From: Thereva unica
Lineage: Eukaryota > Arthropoda > Insecta > Diptera > Therevidae
Length of the DNA: 64,000 nt
Direction: 5' to 3'
NCBI GenBank assembly: GCA_949987705.1
Contig: OX465281.1
Location: forward strand, 162,516,393 to 162,580,392
Positions 44,249 through 56,136 of the stretch are shown here, piece by piece. A program made the position numbers and the translations under genes. Positions within the stretch are counted from its first letter, which is position 1; each line of letters starts with the position of its first letter. The notes beneath the pieces are model-generated. The model was not told where the DNA came from. It did no database searches and saw only the letters and a list, made by a program, of their open reading frames with translations.

Positions 44249-44720
44249 GGAAGTTTTTCCTTATTTTTTGTTGTTGATGGACAATTGAGGAGTTTCCTCA
44301 AATGTTCATTAATTGGCACTAGCATTTGTGCTAGTTTAGGAATAAATCGGCGATAAAAGTTCACCATTCCCACAAATTTTTGAATTTGTTTAACTGTTGT
44401 TGGAGTTGCGAGGTCATTAATTGCTTGGACACTTTCGGGTGATGGAAGGATTCCATCCTTGCCGATACTATGTCCCAAAAACATAATCTCACTGACTCCA
44501 AAAACGCATTTTGATAACTTTATGGTTAACCCAAAGTTATCAAGGCGTTTAACCAGTACTTGGAGGTGAGTGAGATGCTCATCCTCGGATTTACTAGCGA
44601 TAAGTATATCGTCTAGATAGACATAAATGAAGTCTAAGTCTCTCATTCATAAATCTTTGAAATGACTGGGCTGCATTTCTTAACCCAAATGGCATGCGAG
44701 TGAGCTCGAACAGACCAAAG
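44083..44720 (-). pseudogene. Gypsy-2 reverse transcriptase, C-terminal part
   Basis: FGLFELTRMPFGLRNAAQSF lies upstream (about 44715-44660), then a frameshift, then FIYVYLDDILIASKSEDEHL with the catalytic YLDD. The thumb has FLGHSIGKDG and FVGMVNFYRRFIPKLA. The N-terminal half, protease and gag are missing. Confidence 0.87.
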
Positions 44721-44745
44721 GGTGTTGTTTGAGTTACTACATTTA

Positions 44746-45564
44746 AACCCAAATATCATGGAGGGACGAGTAGCAGTATTTTTTTTGTCATCATTCTTCG
44801 AGATCTACATCAGCTTCCTGATAACAAAGGATCCGTTATCAAAGGCCTGCTCCCGATCACCAGCAGTAGCGGCATGGCACTTAAATCCAAGCAGCCGGAC
44901 GAGACACATCAATATATATAAACACAATTAATCTATAACTTAATAGTCAAATAAATAATTGGATTAATAATTATAAGGTTTTAAAATCATAGAAATAATT
45001 GTTGAATTGGAATAAAGCTTAATAAGTGGAATTAAGAATAATCAAACAAGTATCAATTATCCGGAATCCCCAAATCGTCCTCATTGTGACGAAACAAAGG
45101 AAGTCTACAATCATCGGCCACCAAAATTTTAGCCCTACCCAAAACATTGGTCCTTCGAGGCGGATCCCTTTTCCTTAACGGTGAGTACCGCTTATATATA
45201 TTTGCACCCTAATTAAAATTATTTAATAAAAATATTACGTGAGTACCTACAGCATCCGTAAAATATAAGTGCAAGTGCGGGTTTCATGCTTAAAAATTTA
45301 TTATCAGTATTGCAAATTATGTTTTAAGAATCAAAGTGGAAGCACATCAACCAAATTCGCATTTTATTGTCGTTACTTTGCATTCTTATTGTTTTAAATT
45401 CTGCTGGTGTGCCAATGTTCTTGGATAATTAATTTGTTTGTGACTCGGTTGCTGAAGCCTGGATCGGTATTTAAAGTTTATAAATTATCATCATACCAGG
45501 TGACTCAAGATTAATTTAGTGATCCCTTTGTTCGATTTGGTCAAGCGGAATAACGTTAATACAT
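44746..45564 (+). mobile_element. BEL5: LTR end, primer site and leader of another BEL element
   Basis: TGGTCCTTCGAGGCGGAT at 45148-45165 differs by one base from the BEL1/BEL3 primer site and follows an LTR-like end ACCCAAAACA (45137-45146). GTGAGTACC at 45181 is a splice donor in the same place as BEL3. The LTR start is not defined. The leader is cut at 45564 by element X and no coding part is present. Confidence 0.7.
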
Positions 45565-45885
45565 TGATTATCTATAAGTAGATACGTAACCTTGTTTGCG
45601 GGCTTTGGACATAGATGGCCTTACTTACACTGATTTCAAAAATCCATGTTAAAACTGAGACTCAAGAGCTTTCGAAATATATAAAAGCTGTCTATCGGTT
45701 TCGCTGCTTATGTACATTGAACTTTTGAATTCATGTATATAGCAATCGCATGAATTGGGATACTTGCGATTGCGCCTGCCGTTCTTTGAGACAAAATTTT
45801 CGGAATTTTTCTTGTTGTGTTGTTTAAAAACGATTTTTCAGGTTTAGGGAAAAATTTAGTCGTGGAAGATTTTTATTTTTTTTTA

Positions 45886-46928
45886 TTAACTTCCCAGTAT
45901 AGGAAGTTATTGTAATCGGTCCGAAAATCGAAATCGAAAATTTCAACGTATTTTCATCTTTCAAGGTCCCAGGAGCATTTTAAGCAAAAAATTGGGAGGA
46001 AGTATGTGTGTGTGTGTGTGTGTATGTGCGTACGGATGTGGTCATTTTTTCCTGCACGATTTCGGGCGAACCAAAACTGATATCGGCTTCGTTGAGGTGT
46101 TGTTCGAAGCGTATTAACCGAAATATGATCTGAAAAGATTTTCATGAAAATCGGTCCAGCCGTTTTTTTGTTTGAGCGACGTAAGTGATTTTTGTACCTG
46201 CACGATATCGCCCGAACCACGAAAGATATTGACTTACTTGAGGTGCCGTTCGAAGCGTATTAGCGACAATATTATCTGAAAAGATTTTTATAATATTCGG
46301 TCCAGCGGTTTTTTGGTTTAAATGACTTAAGTGATTTTTGTACCTGCACGATATCGCGCGAACTATAAAAGATATCGGCTTAGTTGACGTGCCGTTCGAA
46401 GAGTATTAACCAAAATATGATCTGAAAAGATTTTCATAAAATTCGGTCGAGCCGTTTTTTTGTTTAAGCGGCGTAAGTGATTTTTGTACCTGCACGATAT
46501 GGCCCGAACCACAAAAGATGTTGACTTACTTGAGGTGCCGTTCGAAGCGTATTAGCGACAATATTATCTGAAAATATTTTTATAATATTCGGTCCAGCGG
46601 GTTTTTGGTTTAACTGACTTAAGTGATTTTTGTACCTGCACGATACCGCGAACTAAAAACTATATCGACTTCATTGAGGTGCCGAAAAACATTCATACAA
46701 CAATTTTATATACATTTTCGTCATCCTAATCTTGTAAGTGCGCACATTAAGTTTGACATTTTAGCGAAAATATTGATAAACAATTGTGAAGAATTCTCAG
46801 TATTATGCATATATTCTTTATTGCCTATTGTTCATTTATTATTAAAATATCCAATCATAATATTCAACATCCATCATACTGGGAAGTTGATCGTGTGGAC
46901 CGAAAGGGTCGAACCCACATCCCAACTA
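45886..46928. repeat. Insert in X-A with five ~146-bp tandem units
   Basis: Absent from X-B, where the flanks meet at about 59470. It begins AACTTCCCAGTATAGGAAGT and carries the inverse ATACTGGGAAGTT near 46876. Units start GTGATTTTTGTACCTGCACG at about 46185, 46331, 46477 and 46623, with an earlier partial, and alternate in two subtypes (292-bp dimers). A (GT)n tract lies near 46005-46025. Confidence 0.75.
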
Positions 46929-47723
46929 GTTTTTTTATGAAATCATATTTTTTTGTCTGCAGGTGGATACGGTGCCGCAAATTTTAATTTCTGCTTTGTA
47001 CAGAATATAAAAATTTTTCTATTTTCGACCAAAATTTGAGCCTGAGAAAATTTCAGTAAAAAGTTTTAAATTACAGATGGAAGAGGTTTTTATCATATAG
47101 TATCTATCCCAGGCAATGAGGTATTTTGCCTCATCATTAAGATTTGATGTATAATGATATGGGAAAAGTTAAATCTTTCTTCATGTAAAACCATTCCATG
47201 CTAAACTGTCGCACTTTACTCCAAAAGAATATTTTAAAATTTATAACGCACCAGGAATTGTAAGTGCTTTATAAATATAATAAGTGTTGTGCCCTCTCTT
47301 CCACACCACCTAAGAGGTCGAGTACAGGGAGCGTTTTTTTATATCGTGGTGTCCCCAGTAGGCATAATTCACGGCTTTCAATCAAAAAGATCCTTTCGCA
47401 TTCAGGTATGTCTTTGGATTTAGGACCTTGGCTATAATGATAGATCCACATAAATATATCATCCTGGAACTGTAAAACAATTGAATCCTTCTTTCCAAAA
47501 TTTACAGACCGCATAACAGAGACAGGCTGAAGTGCACTATAAACCGGCTTTACTTGGTATTAACTGGTTTTGTTAATATTCATCCTCTCATCTTTACAAT
47601 TTTTCCGCAACTGCTTGTACAGGGTCTGTAACGTATGCTAGGACTCCTAATAGTTTGGCGCTATAAAATTTGTAAATAGAGTATTACTAACACCCTATAT
47701 GTAACAAATCAAAGGCTTTACTT

Positions 47724-48304
47724 CCCAGCGGGAAAACTAGCGAGGGGTTACTCAGGTAACCCAAGAATTCATTAATGATTTGTGTAACCGCTTACATGGT
47801 AATTGAAAAATTCTACTGCAAATTTAGTAAAATGGAGGTCTTTACATTGTAATGGCTAGGTAACCGACTAGGTAATGACTTGTGAAATACTTTCGTTGAA
47901 AATGTGATGTGCTTTTATTATTCTTTGTCTTGTCGAAGCCTCTCTTCTTGAGTTAATTCCGTCCTCCAAATTCGTTCGGTGTGGATCTTGCAGTGCAGTC
48001 AAAAAGATATCTTGCTAGTAAAATTCTCACCAAATGTAGCTGAAATGCAATGGTAATTTTGGATAGTAATGTTTTTAATGCTAAAAAGAGTAGCAAGAAT
48101 TTTATTCTGCGTGCCTTACATGGTAATCTATGTATTCACTTAATACACTTCACCTCTGAAATAAGTCCTCGTTTGTAATGCCTGCAGTAAGTACTTACCG
48201 CCATAGGACATCCCTATGTAAAAGTAAGCTATTATTTCATCACAAAGGTAATGGGTCCATCTCATTATCACCTCGCTTACCTAGCCATTACATTTCCCGC
48301 TGGG
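47724..48304. mobile_element. MITE-like segment inside element X
   Basis: 581 bp bounded by CCCAGCGGGAAA and TTTCCCGCTGGG. Inner sequences near both ends are related in inverse orientation (ACCTAGCCATTACA; TGTAATGGCTAGGTAA). The same segment is in X-B at 60260-60840. The target duplication is not clear, so the superfamily is open. Confidence 0.55.
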
Positions 48305-48581
48305 TTGTAAAAACGGAGAATATTTAAACACTTTTATCAGTTTTATCCCGTAAACTTCCGAAGTTATCGTCGAAGGCGAACTGACAATCAATAAATCTTG
48401 GTGCTTCCTGTGTAGATCAATAAATTACTTGCTAAACATACAACATTCTATCGCCACTATCTCAGTACCATCGAAATAAACCCTCTCCTGACTGCACGGC
48501 AATCTTAATCCCTCAGCACCAAATTAAATAACTCGTCTCACTCCTTCCACCTGCAACCCTCTTTCGGGTACTCTACAAAAT

Positions 48582-48695
48582 AGGAATTCGTTTCTAAAAA
48601 GAACAACTGGATTCTGGAATAATCGGTTAGTATTTCCGAGCTCCTACGACATCCAAGAATTCAAACGCAGAATTCCTCATATTATTCGATCATAA
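48582..48695 (+). pseudogene. Fossil LINE reverse transcriptase C-terminus in X-A
   Basis: Translates as RNSFLKRTTGFWNNRLVFPS followed by YDIQEFKRRIPHIIRS and a stop. This is the typical ending of Jockey/I-type LINE ORF2 proteins. The same fragment is in X-B at about 61120-61231. It predates the X duplication. Confidence 0.6.
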
Positions 48696-49271
48696 TGGTT
48701 AACCTATTCCACCCTTGTACTAATCTTACTGCAAGACAATGAACCATGATATGACAAACCAAATAATGGACTAGTTGCACAAGAGTTATTTTGGGAAATT
48801 TGTTCAAAAATCGTACAACATTTTTCAAGTTTTTTTTTTTGATTTTGATTTGATTCAAGGGTGGTTCACTGCATTGAAAAAGAGGTTATAATAAATTTTC
48901 CAATTTATTTTTGATATTATTTCATCAAAAATAAAATTTAAACACATAAAAATAATTGAATCATTTTTCAAATACAACCTGTATCTAGGGGTGGTTGAAA
49001 ATGACTTATTTCTTCTTAACAATACCACGCAACCAACCTGCAATCCGGTAGCAGCAACAATAACCCAAAACGTAGGAAAAAGCTGCTGTATAAAGTTTAT
49101 TTTTAAAATATTACTTCCCTTTAGTTTTATCCCCTTAATGCTTGATATTTGGCTAGATTAAATAAAAATCAACAACCTTCGCAAATAAATATAAAAAAGA
49201 GTGCATTTAATTTGATTATTATAATTATCCTTATCCTTAAAAAGGGGTGTATTCTATAGTTATAAGGGTGA

Positions 49272-49713
49272 TGTTAAATATTTAAGCTTAGCCATATGTA
49301 GAAATAAATATTCGCACATAAAAATAATTTTATTGCACATATTTTCAATTTGCACATTCTGCACATTTTTGCAATTGCCAATTTTTTACCTGCACGAGCT
49401 CGATGTAATATGATCGAGTCAATAATATTTTCATGTATTTTGATGAGTAAACCAATTTTGCCTACTTTTGATTTTATGTAGATTAATATATCGATAATGT
49501 AAGTAGCTTAAGAATTTTTGATATAAATATTGGAATTCATAAATTAAATTTATTCTAGTCAAGAAGCTTGAGCGTTTTACTTCGTTAAAACCATTAACAA
49601 ACCTTTACTCCTGTTGAATTAGTTTATGTGCTGATTCAACCAACAATACTGTAGTCACGGTGTAACACCTAGATTACCGATACAGTTAAGGCAAAAGAGC
49701 CTTACCTTAAACA
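49272..49713 (+). repeat. BEL4 5' LTR
   Basis: 442 bp, TG...CA. Partner at 57789-58230. Confidence 0.95.
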
Positions 49714-49715
49714 TT

Positions 49716-49733
49716 TGGAAGCCCCGGCGAGAT
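49716..49733 (+). promoter_or_regulatory. BEL4 primer binding site
   Basis: TGGAAGCCCCGGCGAGAT lies two bases after the LTR. It is not the tRNA-Tyr-like site of the other BEL elements here. It implies a tRNA ending GGGGCTT-CCA. The isoacceptor is not assigned; tRNA-Thr is one possibility. Confidence 0.65.
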
Positions 49734-49814
49734 TCAAGTGAAACACTTGAAGCCCGTCATTTGCAACTTAAAAAAAATCTTTATAAACATTGCGTGTTTT
49801 GATCGTACATAGAA

Positions 49815-52800
49815 ATGCCACTCTCTCTAGACGAGTTGTTTGCAAGGCAGGAAACCAGTGGACAGGCTCTGCAAATCATCATCCGGAACTACAAGAAGGA
49901 TGGCACGAAGCGGAAGGACCATCTATATTACCAGAGACGATTGAACCAGCTGGAAGAGGAATGGAGCCGCTTCCAAGACACCGATAACACCATTAGGCAG
50001 CAACCAGATCTGCCTATGTCGCATAAATATTTCGCGACCAATTATTATGGAACCATAAAAGATGTTTTTCTGAAATACCAGGAATATTTCCGCCAGAAAA
50101 TTGCCTCTGCTAATGAAGCAGACAATTTCGAAGAAGAAGATGACCACAACTCAGACAACGACGACGTTGTTTCCATTGCCCAGGGGACCCAACCCAAACG
50201 AATGCCGCCAACCAAAGAAATTAATCCAATACCGCCAAAGGTTCAGACCACCGAGGGTCACAGTTCCAAGTTTGTGGAGCATAAATTACCAGAAATTGCC
50301 ACCAGTTCCGAGCTAAGCAAGCTGATGCGGAAACAATCCAGCATAATCGAGTCCTTGTGCCGTCATCTGCGCAAGATTGATTATGCTATAACCAACCGAC
50401 AATACTACGACGTCGCGATGCAAACCATAAATCGCTATTGGTCACAAATCGAGGAACTTCACCATCAACTCTGGGAATCATCTTCCGATCCAACCAGCCA
50501 AGGATATGATATCGAAGCCTATATTCAACTAGAAGAACAGGTCCAGGATGCTATGGTTCAGCTTACCACCAAGGGGAAAAAGGAATCGTCCAATCCAGAA
50601 GCATCGACAAATTACAACAAATTGAAGCTACCCAAAATTACTATCCCGAAGTTTGATGGAAACTACCTTACCTGGAGACAGTTTTACGACCTCTTCAGCC
50701 AAATGGTCGACAAGGAAGAAATGGCACCATGTCAGAAGATGTGGTACTTAAAAACCAATGTGAGTGGCGAGGCCGAGAAGCTCATCAGGCATTTCACAAT
50801 ATCAGACGAGAATTACGAGTCAGCCTGGCAGACCCTGAAGGATCGTTACCAGAATACCAGACTTTTAACAGCGGCACTTATAAATAGACTGCTGTCACAA
50901 CCAACTTGCCCAGCAGATCACAGCTCTTCGATCTCCATTAAGGCTTTGCACGACACGACCAAAGAATGCCTTCAGGGATTGGAGAATCTGGGTGTTCCCA
51001 TTACCAATTGGGACCCCTTATTGCTGCATATATTAATAAGAAAGTTAGATAGAGCTAGCCACACCTTATACGAACAAGGATTAGCGAATCCTCGGGAGCT
51101 GCAAGGTGTTAAAGAGTTTTTAAGATTCCTAGAAACCCGGTTTCAATCATTAGAAGCACTAGGAACTAAAGCTAGAAGCGGCGATGATAATCAAAGGAAA
51201 CTCAATACTGCTAGATCAACGACATCCATTGTGTCATCCAAGGCGAACTGCGTATGTTGTAAGAAAGGAGCCCATCCCCTCTACTTCTGCGCAACCTTCT
51301 TGCGATTGGCGACGCATTAACGATTAAATCAAATTCAACGGCATAAGTTATGCATCAACTGTCTTCGTCCTGGTCACGACTCTTCTGCATGTACTCTCAG
51401 AGGCTGCTCCAAGTGTGACCAAAAACATAATACACTGTTACATACCAGCGCCACCAAATCCACCGCAACAGCAACTACCAACCCGAACCACCAATCTCTA
51501 CCGCGAGAATCATCAACCACAATAAACAAGCAGACGGATGCCACAACGCTCACAACATTTAAAGATTCCAGTGAAGAAAGGAGTTATGTTCTACTAAGCA
51601 CAGCTGTAGTTCGATTAGAAGCCGGAAACGGTAAAGGCGTTGAATGCCGCGCCATATTAGACTCGGGATCCCAGATGAATTTTCTCTCCGAAAGATTAAT
51701 GAAGAAACTCGGAGTGAAACCAGTCATAGACTCGATGATAATACACGGTATATTCAACGTAAAGCAAGAAGCTCACCAAAGAATCAGGCTGCAACAACAG
51801 TCAACCTTGAATGATTTCTCTACCAGACTGGAGGCCTTTGTCACCCCTCAGATCATAACACCTCAACCATCCCAGTTTATCGATACCTCCAACTGGCCAA
51901 TTCCACAGAATATACAACTGGCTGATCCCAAGTTCAACCAGCCCAATAGAATTGACTTGTTATTGGGTGCCGAATTTTCCCATCATTTATTATCAGATGG
52001 ACAAATAAAGATGTCCGAGGATCTACCCCTACTCCAAAACACAGTCTTCGGTTGGATATTAGCGGGAAAAATAAGAAATATTGATCTCACTACAGCGGCA
52101 TGTGGCATCTGCAGCGAAGAAGAGCAGGTCAATCAAGCTATTGAGAAGTTCTGGAAACTGGAAGAATTGGAGGAAACTACGCCACAATTGACGGATGAGC
52201 AAGCAAAATGCGAAATGTTCTTCAACCAAACAGTACGTCGAAACCACGATGGCCGATTTATCGTCAGCTTACCATTTGCAGAGGACCCGGGAAGGTTAGG
52301 CGAATCTCGGGACATTGCTTTTAGACGTTTCTTGGCACTAGAAAGAAGACTATCTAAGAACCCAGAATTGAGGAAACTCTATGTTGAGTTTATGCAAGAG
52401 TACCGTACACTTGGGCACATGACGGAAGTCCAACTAAATAACGTTCAAATTCCAAGTTATTTCATACCGCACCATAGTGTACTAAAGCCAGAAAGTACCA
52501 GCACTAAACTGAGAGTGGTTTTTGACGCTTCCGCAAAAACGTCCTCCAATATATCATTTAATGATATTCTACAAACAGGACCCTCCATACAGGATGGTTT
52601 GTTCTCTCTTCTACTCCGCTTCAGAATGCCTCGGTATGTTTTCACTGCCGATATACAAAAAATGTATCGCCAGATATTGATCGACGAGAAGGACCGAAAT
52701 TATCAACTTATTCTGTGGCGTGACGACCCGAAAGAAACTCTAAAGTACTATCAACTCTGCACAGTTACTTACGGCACAACAACGGCTCCGTACTTGACGA

Positions 52801-54659
52801 CGAAATGCTTACAAAGGCTAGCACAAGAAGGAAGTTCACAATACCCCCTAGGGTCAGCGGTACTCCAGAACGAATTTTATATGGACGACGTTATGACCGG
52901 TTCGGACAGGTTGGCCACCGCGTTGGCAACTCAAGAACAATTAACAAACTTGCTCCTATCAGCAGGCTTCAAACTCAGAAAATGGTGCGCAAATCATTCC
53001 CAGTTATTGCAAAATATTCCACCTCCAGATCGTGAAATACAAATAAATTTCACTGATGAAACAAAGGACAACATAAAAACTCTTGGACTTACCTGGCTAC
53101 CCAAATCAGATGAATTTTCCATTAAAACCAATTGGACGGAGCAAGGCCGAGTTACCAAAAGAACAATTGCCTCAGACATAGCTCGCTTGTTTGATCCTCT
53201 TGGAATATTGGGACCAGTAATTGTGACTTCCAAAATTTTCCTCCAACAACTTTGGCAGCTGAAGCTAGATTGGGATGCTGCCGTACCGCTGGAAATTTAT
53301 ACGAAGTGGAGCATCTTTCGGGAAAATTTAAAGTGTTTGAAGGATATACACTTTCCACGGCATGTTTTTGCCCATGGAACGCCAAAGAATATCCAACTTC
53401 ATGCCTTTGCCGATGCTTCAGAGAAAGCATATGGAGCAGCCATCTATGTTCGCTCAGTTATCAAGGATGGACAGATTATTGTACGCCTACTCTGTGCGAA
53501 GTCCAGGGTGGCACCAGTAAAACAGGTCACGCTACCTCGATTAGAACTATGCGCTGCAAAACTCGCAGCAGAATTAGTCAACAGAGTTAAAACCAAATTA
53601 CAACATAAGGATCTAGTTACCTATTGTTGGACGGATTCAGAGATAGTGTTGGCTTGGATCAACGCTAAATCATCAAATTACCATACCTTCGTGGCCAATC
53701 GTATAGCAGTCATACAACAGTATACTATCCCGCAGCAGTGGCGTCACGTAGGTGCCAAGGAAAACCCTGCGGACGTTCTGTCCAGAGGTATAGCTCCTGA
53801 ACGGTTGTCATCCTGCAACCTGTGGTTCTACGGACCATTTTTTCTACATGGTAAAGAAGAAATATGGCCACCCGCATTCACGCCACGGGGTCAAACAGAG
53901 GTAGAGAAAAGGAAAAACGTTGTGACATTAACAACAACCGAACCAAGGACAAGTGTTGCTAATCTATTTGACAACATTGATCACCGAAATTCCTTCCGGC
54001 GACTACAACGCATAGGCGCTTACGTAGTAAAATTTATTAGCTATATACACAATCCGACGGAACATCAGAAAAACCTCACATTAACCACCATGGAGCTAGA
54101 AGAATCTCTCCAAATTATCATACGCTCCATGCAAGTAGAAGAATTTAAGAATGAAATTCATCAATTAAGACAACAAAAGGAAATTGCGAAAAACAGCCCT
54201 ACTGTTGGATTAACACCATTTCTAGATCAAAAGGGTATTCTTCGAGTAGGGGGAAGGTTGGAAGCAGCCACCATACCATACGATGCCAAACATCAGATGC
54301 TATTACCTTACTCAAACCCATGGACGAAACTTCTGATGACCGAACTCCATCAAGAAAATTTGCACACTGGGCCACAATCCCTACTGGCAATTACTAGACA
54401 ACGCTTTTGGCCAGTAAAGGGAAAATCAATTGCTCGTTCCGTGATCCAGCACTGCGTATACTGCAATAAGGTTAAACCAAGGTTGTTGGGTCAAAGAATG
54501 GGCAACTTGCCCCAAGACAGAATTCAGCCAGCTCGTCCTTTCATTAACACCGGCGTTGATTTTTGTGGACCTATCTGGATTCACTACCGACTCCGCGGAA
54601 AACAGCCCCAGAAAAGCTACATCGCAGTATTTTGCTGCTTTGCCACCAAAGCCATCCAT
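49815..54659 (+). pseudogene. BEL4 Gag-Pol (to integrase core) with one nonsense codon
   Basis: One frame from ATG 49815, broken only by TAA at 51318-51320. Gag: a charged N-terminus with an Asp/Glu-rich stretch, then a DUF1759-like core from LPKITIPKFDGNYLTWRQFY. Zinc motifs flank the stop: CVCCKKGAHPLYFC before it, CINCLRPGHDSSAC and CSKCDQKHNTLLH after it. Protease: AILDSGSQMNFLSERL. Reverse transcriptase: LRVVFDASAKTSSNISFND, FTADIQKMYRQILIDE and NEFYMDDVMTGSD (YMDD). RNase H: HAFADASEKAYGAAIY, VTLPRLELCAAKLAAEL and CWTDSEIVLAWI. Integrase: CVYCNKVKP and INTGVDFCGPIW (first Asp). It is cut by the element at 54660 after CFATKAIH. Confidence 0.93.
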
Positions 54660-55107
54660 TACTACGTTTACAAGCGGAGTTTCCCTCCGGATGGAAGTTT
54701 CGATCCGGAGTGAAACACCGCTTATAAACCAGGAGTGAAAATCCAGAACTTGGATTGTCGCTCCCGAAGAAAAAGCTGGAGTGAAACTTCGATCCCGGTT
54801 TATGTTGTGCTTATAAACGCTGACTGGGAGTGAGAATTTTTTCCAAAGGGGAAAACTTTGCAAAGAAGAAGCTGGGTGTTTTATTTTGCAACAATAGATT
54901 TTTTTCTTTGTTTATTGATATTTTTAAATACATTAAATTAAACATTGGGTTTATATTTGTCTTTGCTATGATTTTGAATTTGAGCTTGGAGCTGTCATCT
55001 CAAACCAGAAAGTATTTTAGATTTACACTCCCACTGTTTATAAACGCATCGGGAGTTTTACTTTGGATTGAAGATCCAGGAGTGAAACTCCGCTTATAAA
55101 CGTAGTA
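54660..55107. mobile_element. Hairpin MITE in BEL4 integrase
   Basis: 448 bp, starting TACTACGTTTACAAGCGGAG and ending with the inverse CTCCGCTTATAAACGTAGTA. CAT is duplicated at 54657-54659 and 55108-55110, and removal restores the integrase frame. Internal palindromes repeat the GTTTATAA(A/G)CG and CTCCGGAT motifs. A relative lies at 63091-63246. A 3-bp target duplication fits PIF/Harbinger or CACTA groups, but CAT is atypical. Confidence 0.8.
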
Positions 55108-55110
55108 CAT

Positions 55111-56136
55111 CTGGAGGTGGTCAGTGACCTCTCAACCGATGCCTTCATTGGTGCATTAAAGCGATTCATTGGGAGAAGAGGAAACTGCCAGAAGATTTAT
55201 TGTGACAACGCAACCAACTTCGTGGGGGCCCAGGGTAAACTGCAGGAGCTAAAACAAGGCATCTACTCCAAAACTGGAAGCGATCAGACCATTTCAACCT
55301 GCCTCAAGAAGGGTATACAATTCAATTTTATACCACCACGACCACCACACTTCGGAGGTCTTTGGGAGGCTGCAGTAAAATCGGCCAAACATCTAATGCA
55401 GAAAGGCATCGCATCAGCATCTTTAACCTATGAAGAACTACAAAAACTAGTTGTCGAGGTTGAGGCAATCTTGAATTCCAGACCCTTAACTCAACTCTCA
55501 GCGGATCCAAATGATTTCAGTGCTCTTACACCTGGGCACTTTCTAATAGGAGAACCAATGACAGCAACCGTGGACCCACACGCAAGTCCAATGAAAGCCA
55601 GCCTTCTAACTAGATGGAAATTAGTGTCCCGTATCAGAGAAGAGTTTTGGCAAAGATGGGTGAAAGAGTACTTGAATCAACTGCAACAGCGTTCGAAATG
55701 GAAACAGTGCCAAGATAACATTAAAGAAGGTACAATCGTCGTCATTCGGGAGGACAATTTACCAACCATGAAATGGCCATTGGGTCGGATTCTCAAAACC
55801 TTCCCAGGCAATGATGGAAACATTAGAGTAGTAGACGTGAAGACAGCATCAGGAGTATATCGGCGACCAATCCACAAGCTAGCACCATTACCATGTAACG
55901 AAGACAACGTAAAGCAGTCTATGGAAGGTGAAACTGAAACTCAAGGAACCAAGAGACCAGGAGAAGATCCCACCCACGCACTCTCCACGACTAGAGAACC
56001 GGAAGTCCCCAAGAAAAGATCACGACAACCGACTGGCTCATCTTTAATGTCTGTCCTCATGATGTGTACCTCTTATACGAGGGCAGCCGGTCAACATCAC
56101 TTCCTTCAATCCGAAGCCAGGATTGCACTTCGATAG
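55111..56136 (+). pseudogene. BEL4 integrase, C-terminal part
   Basis: Resumes directly as LEVVSDLSTDAFIG. The second catalytic Asp is in KIYCDNATNFVGA, the Glu in FGGLWEAAVKSAKHLM. LTPGHFLIGEPM and the DUF5641-like module (LLTRWKLVSRIREEFWQRW, KWPLGRILKTFPG) follow. A basic tail (KKRSRQP) precedes the stop at 56136. The end overlaps the env-like frame. Confidence 0.92.

Larger units (their letters stand above)
42838..44745 (-). mobile_element. Ty3/gypsy fragment, second family
   Basis: Partial pol (end of reverse transcriptase, RNase H, integrase) truncated at both sides, with several frame breaks and no LTR. It abuts the tandem array at about 42838 and the BEL5 fragment at about 44745. Its sequence differs clearly from the 12192-22107 gypsy. 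Confidence 0.88.

Noticed and set aside
45886..46928. Helitron
   Set aside because: It ends CTAG before T, but no 5' TC start at an A/T junction and no 3' hairpin were evident.
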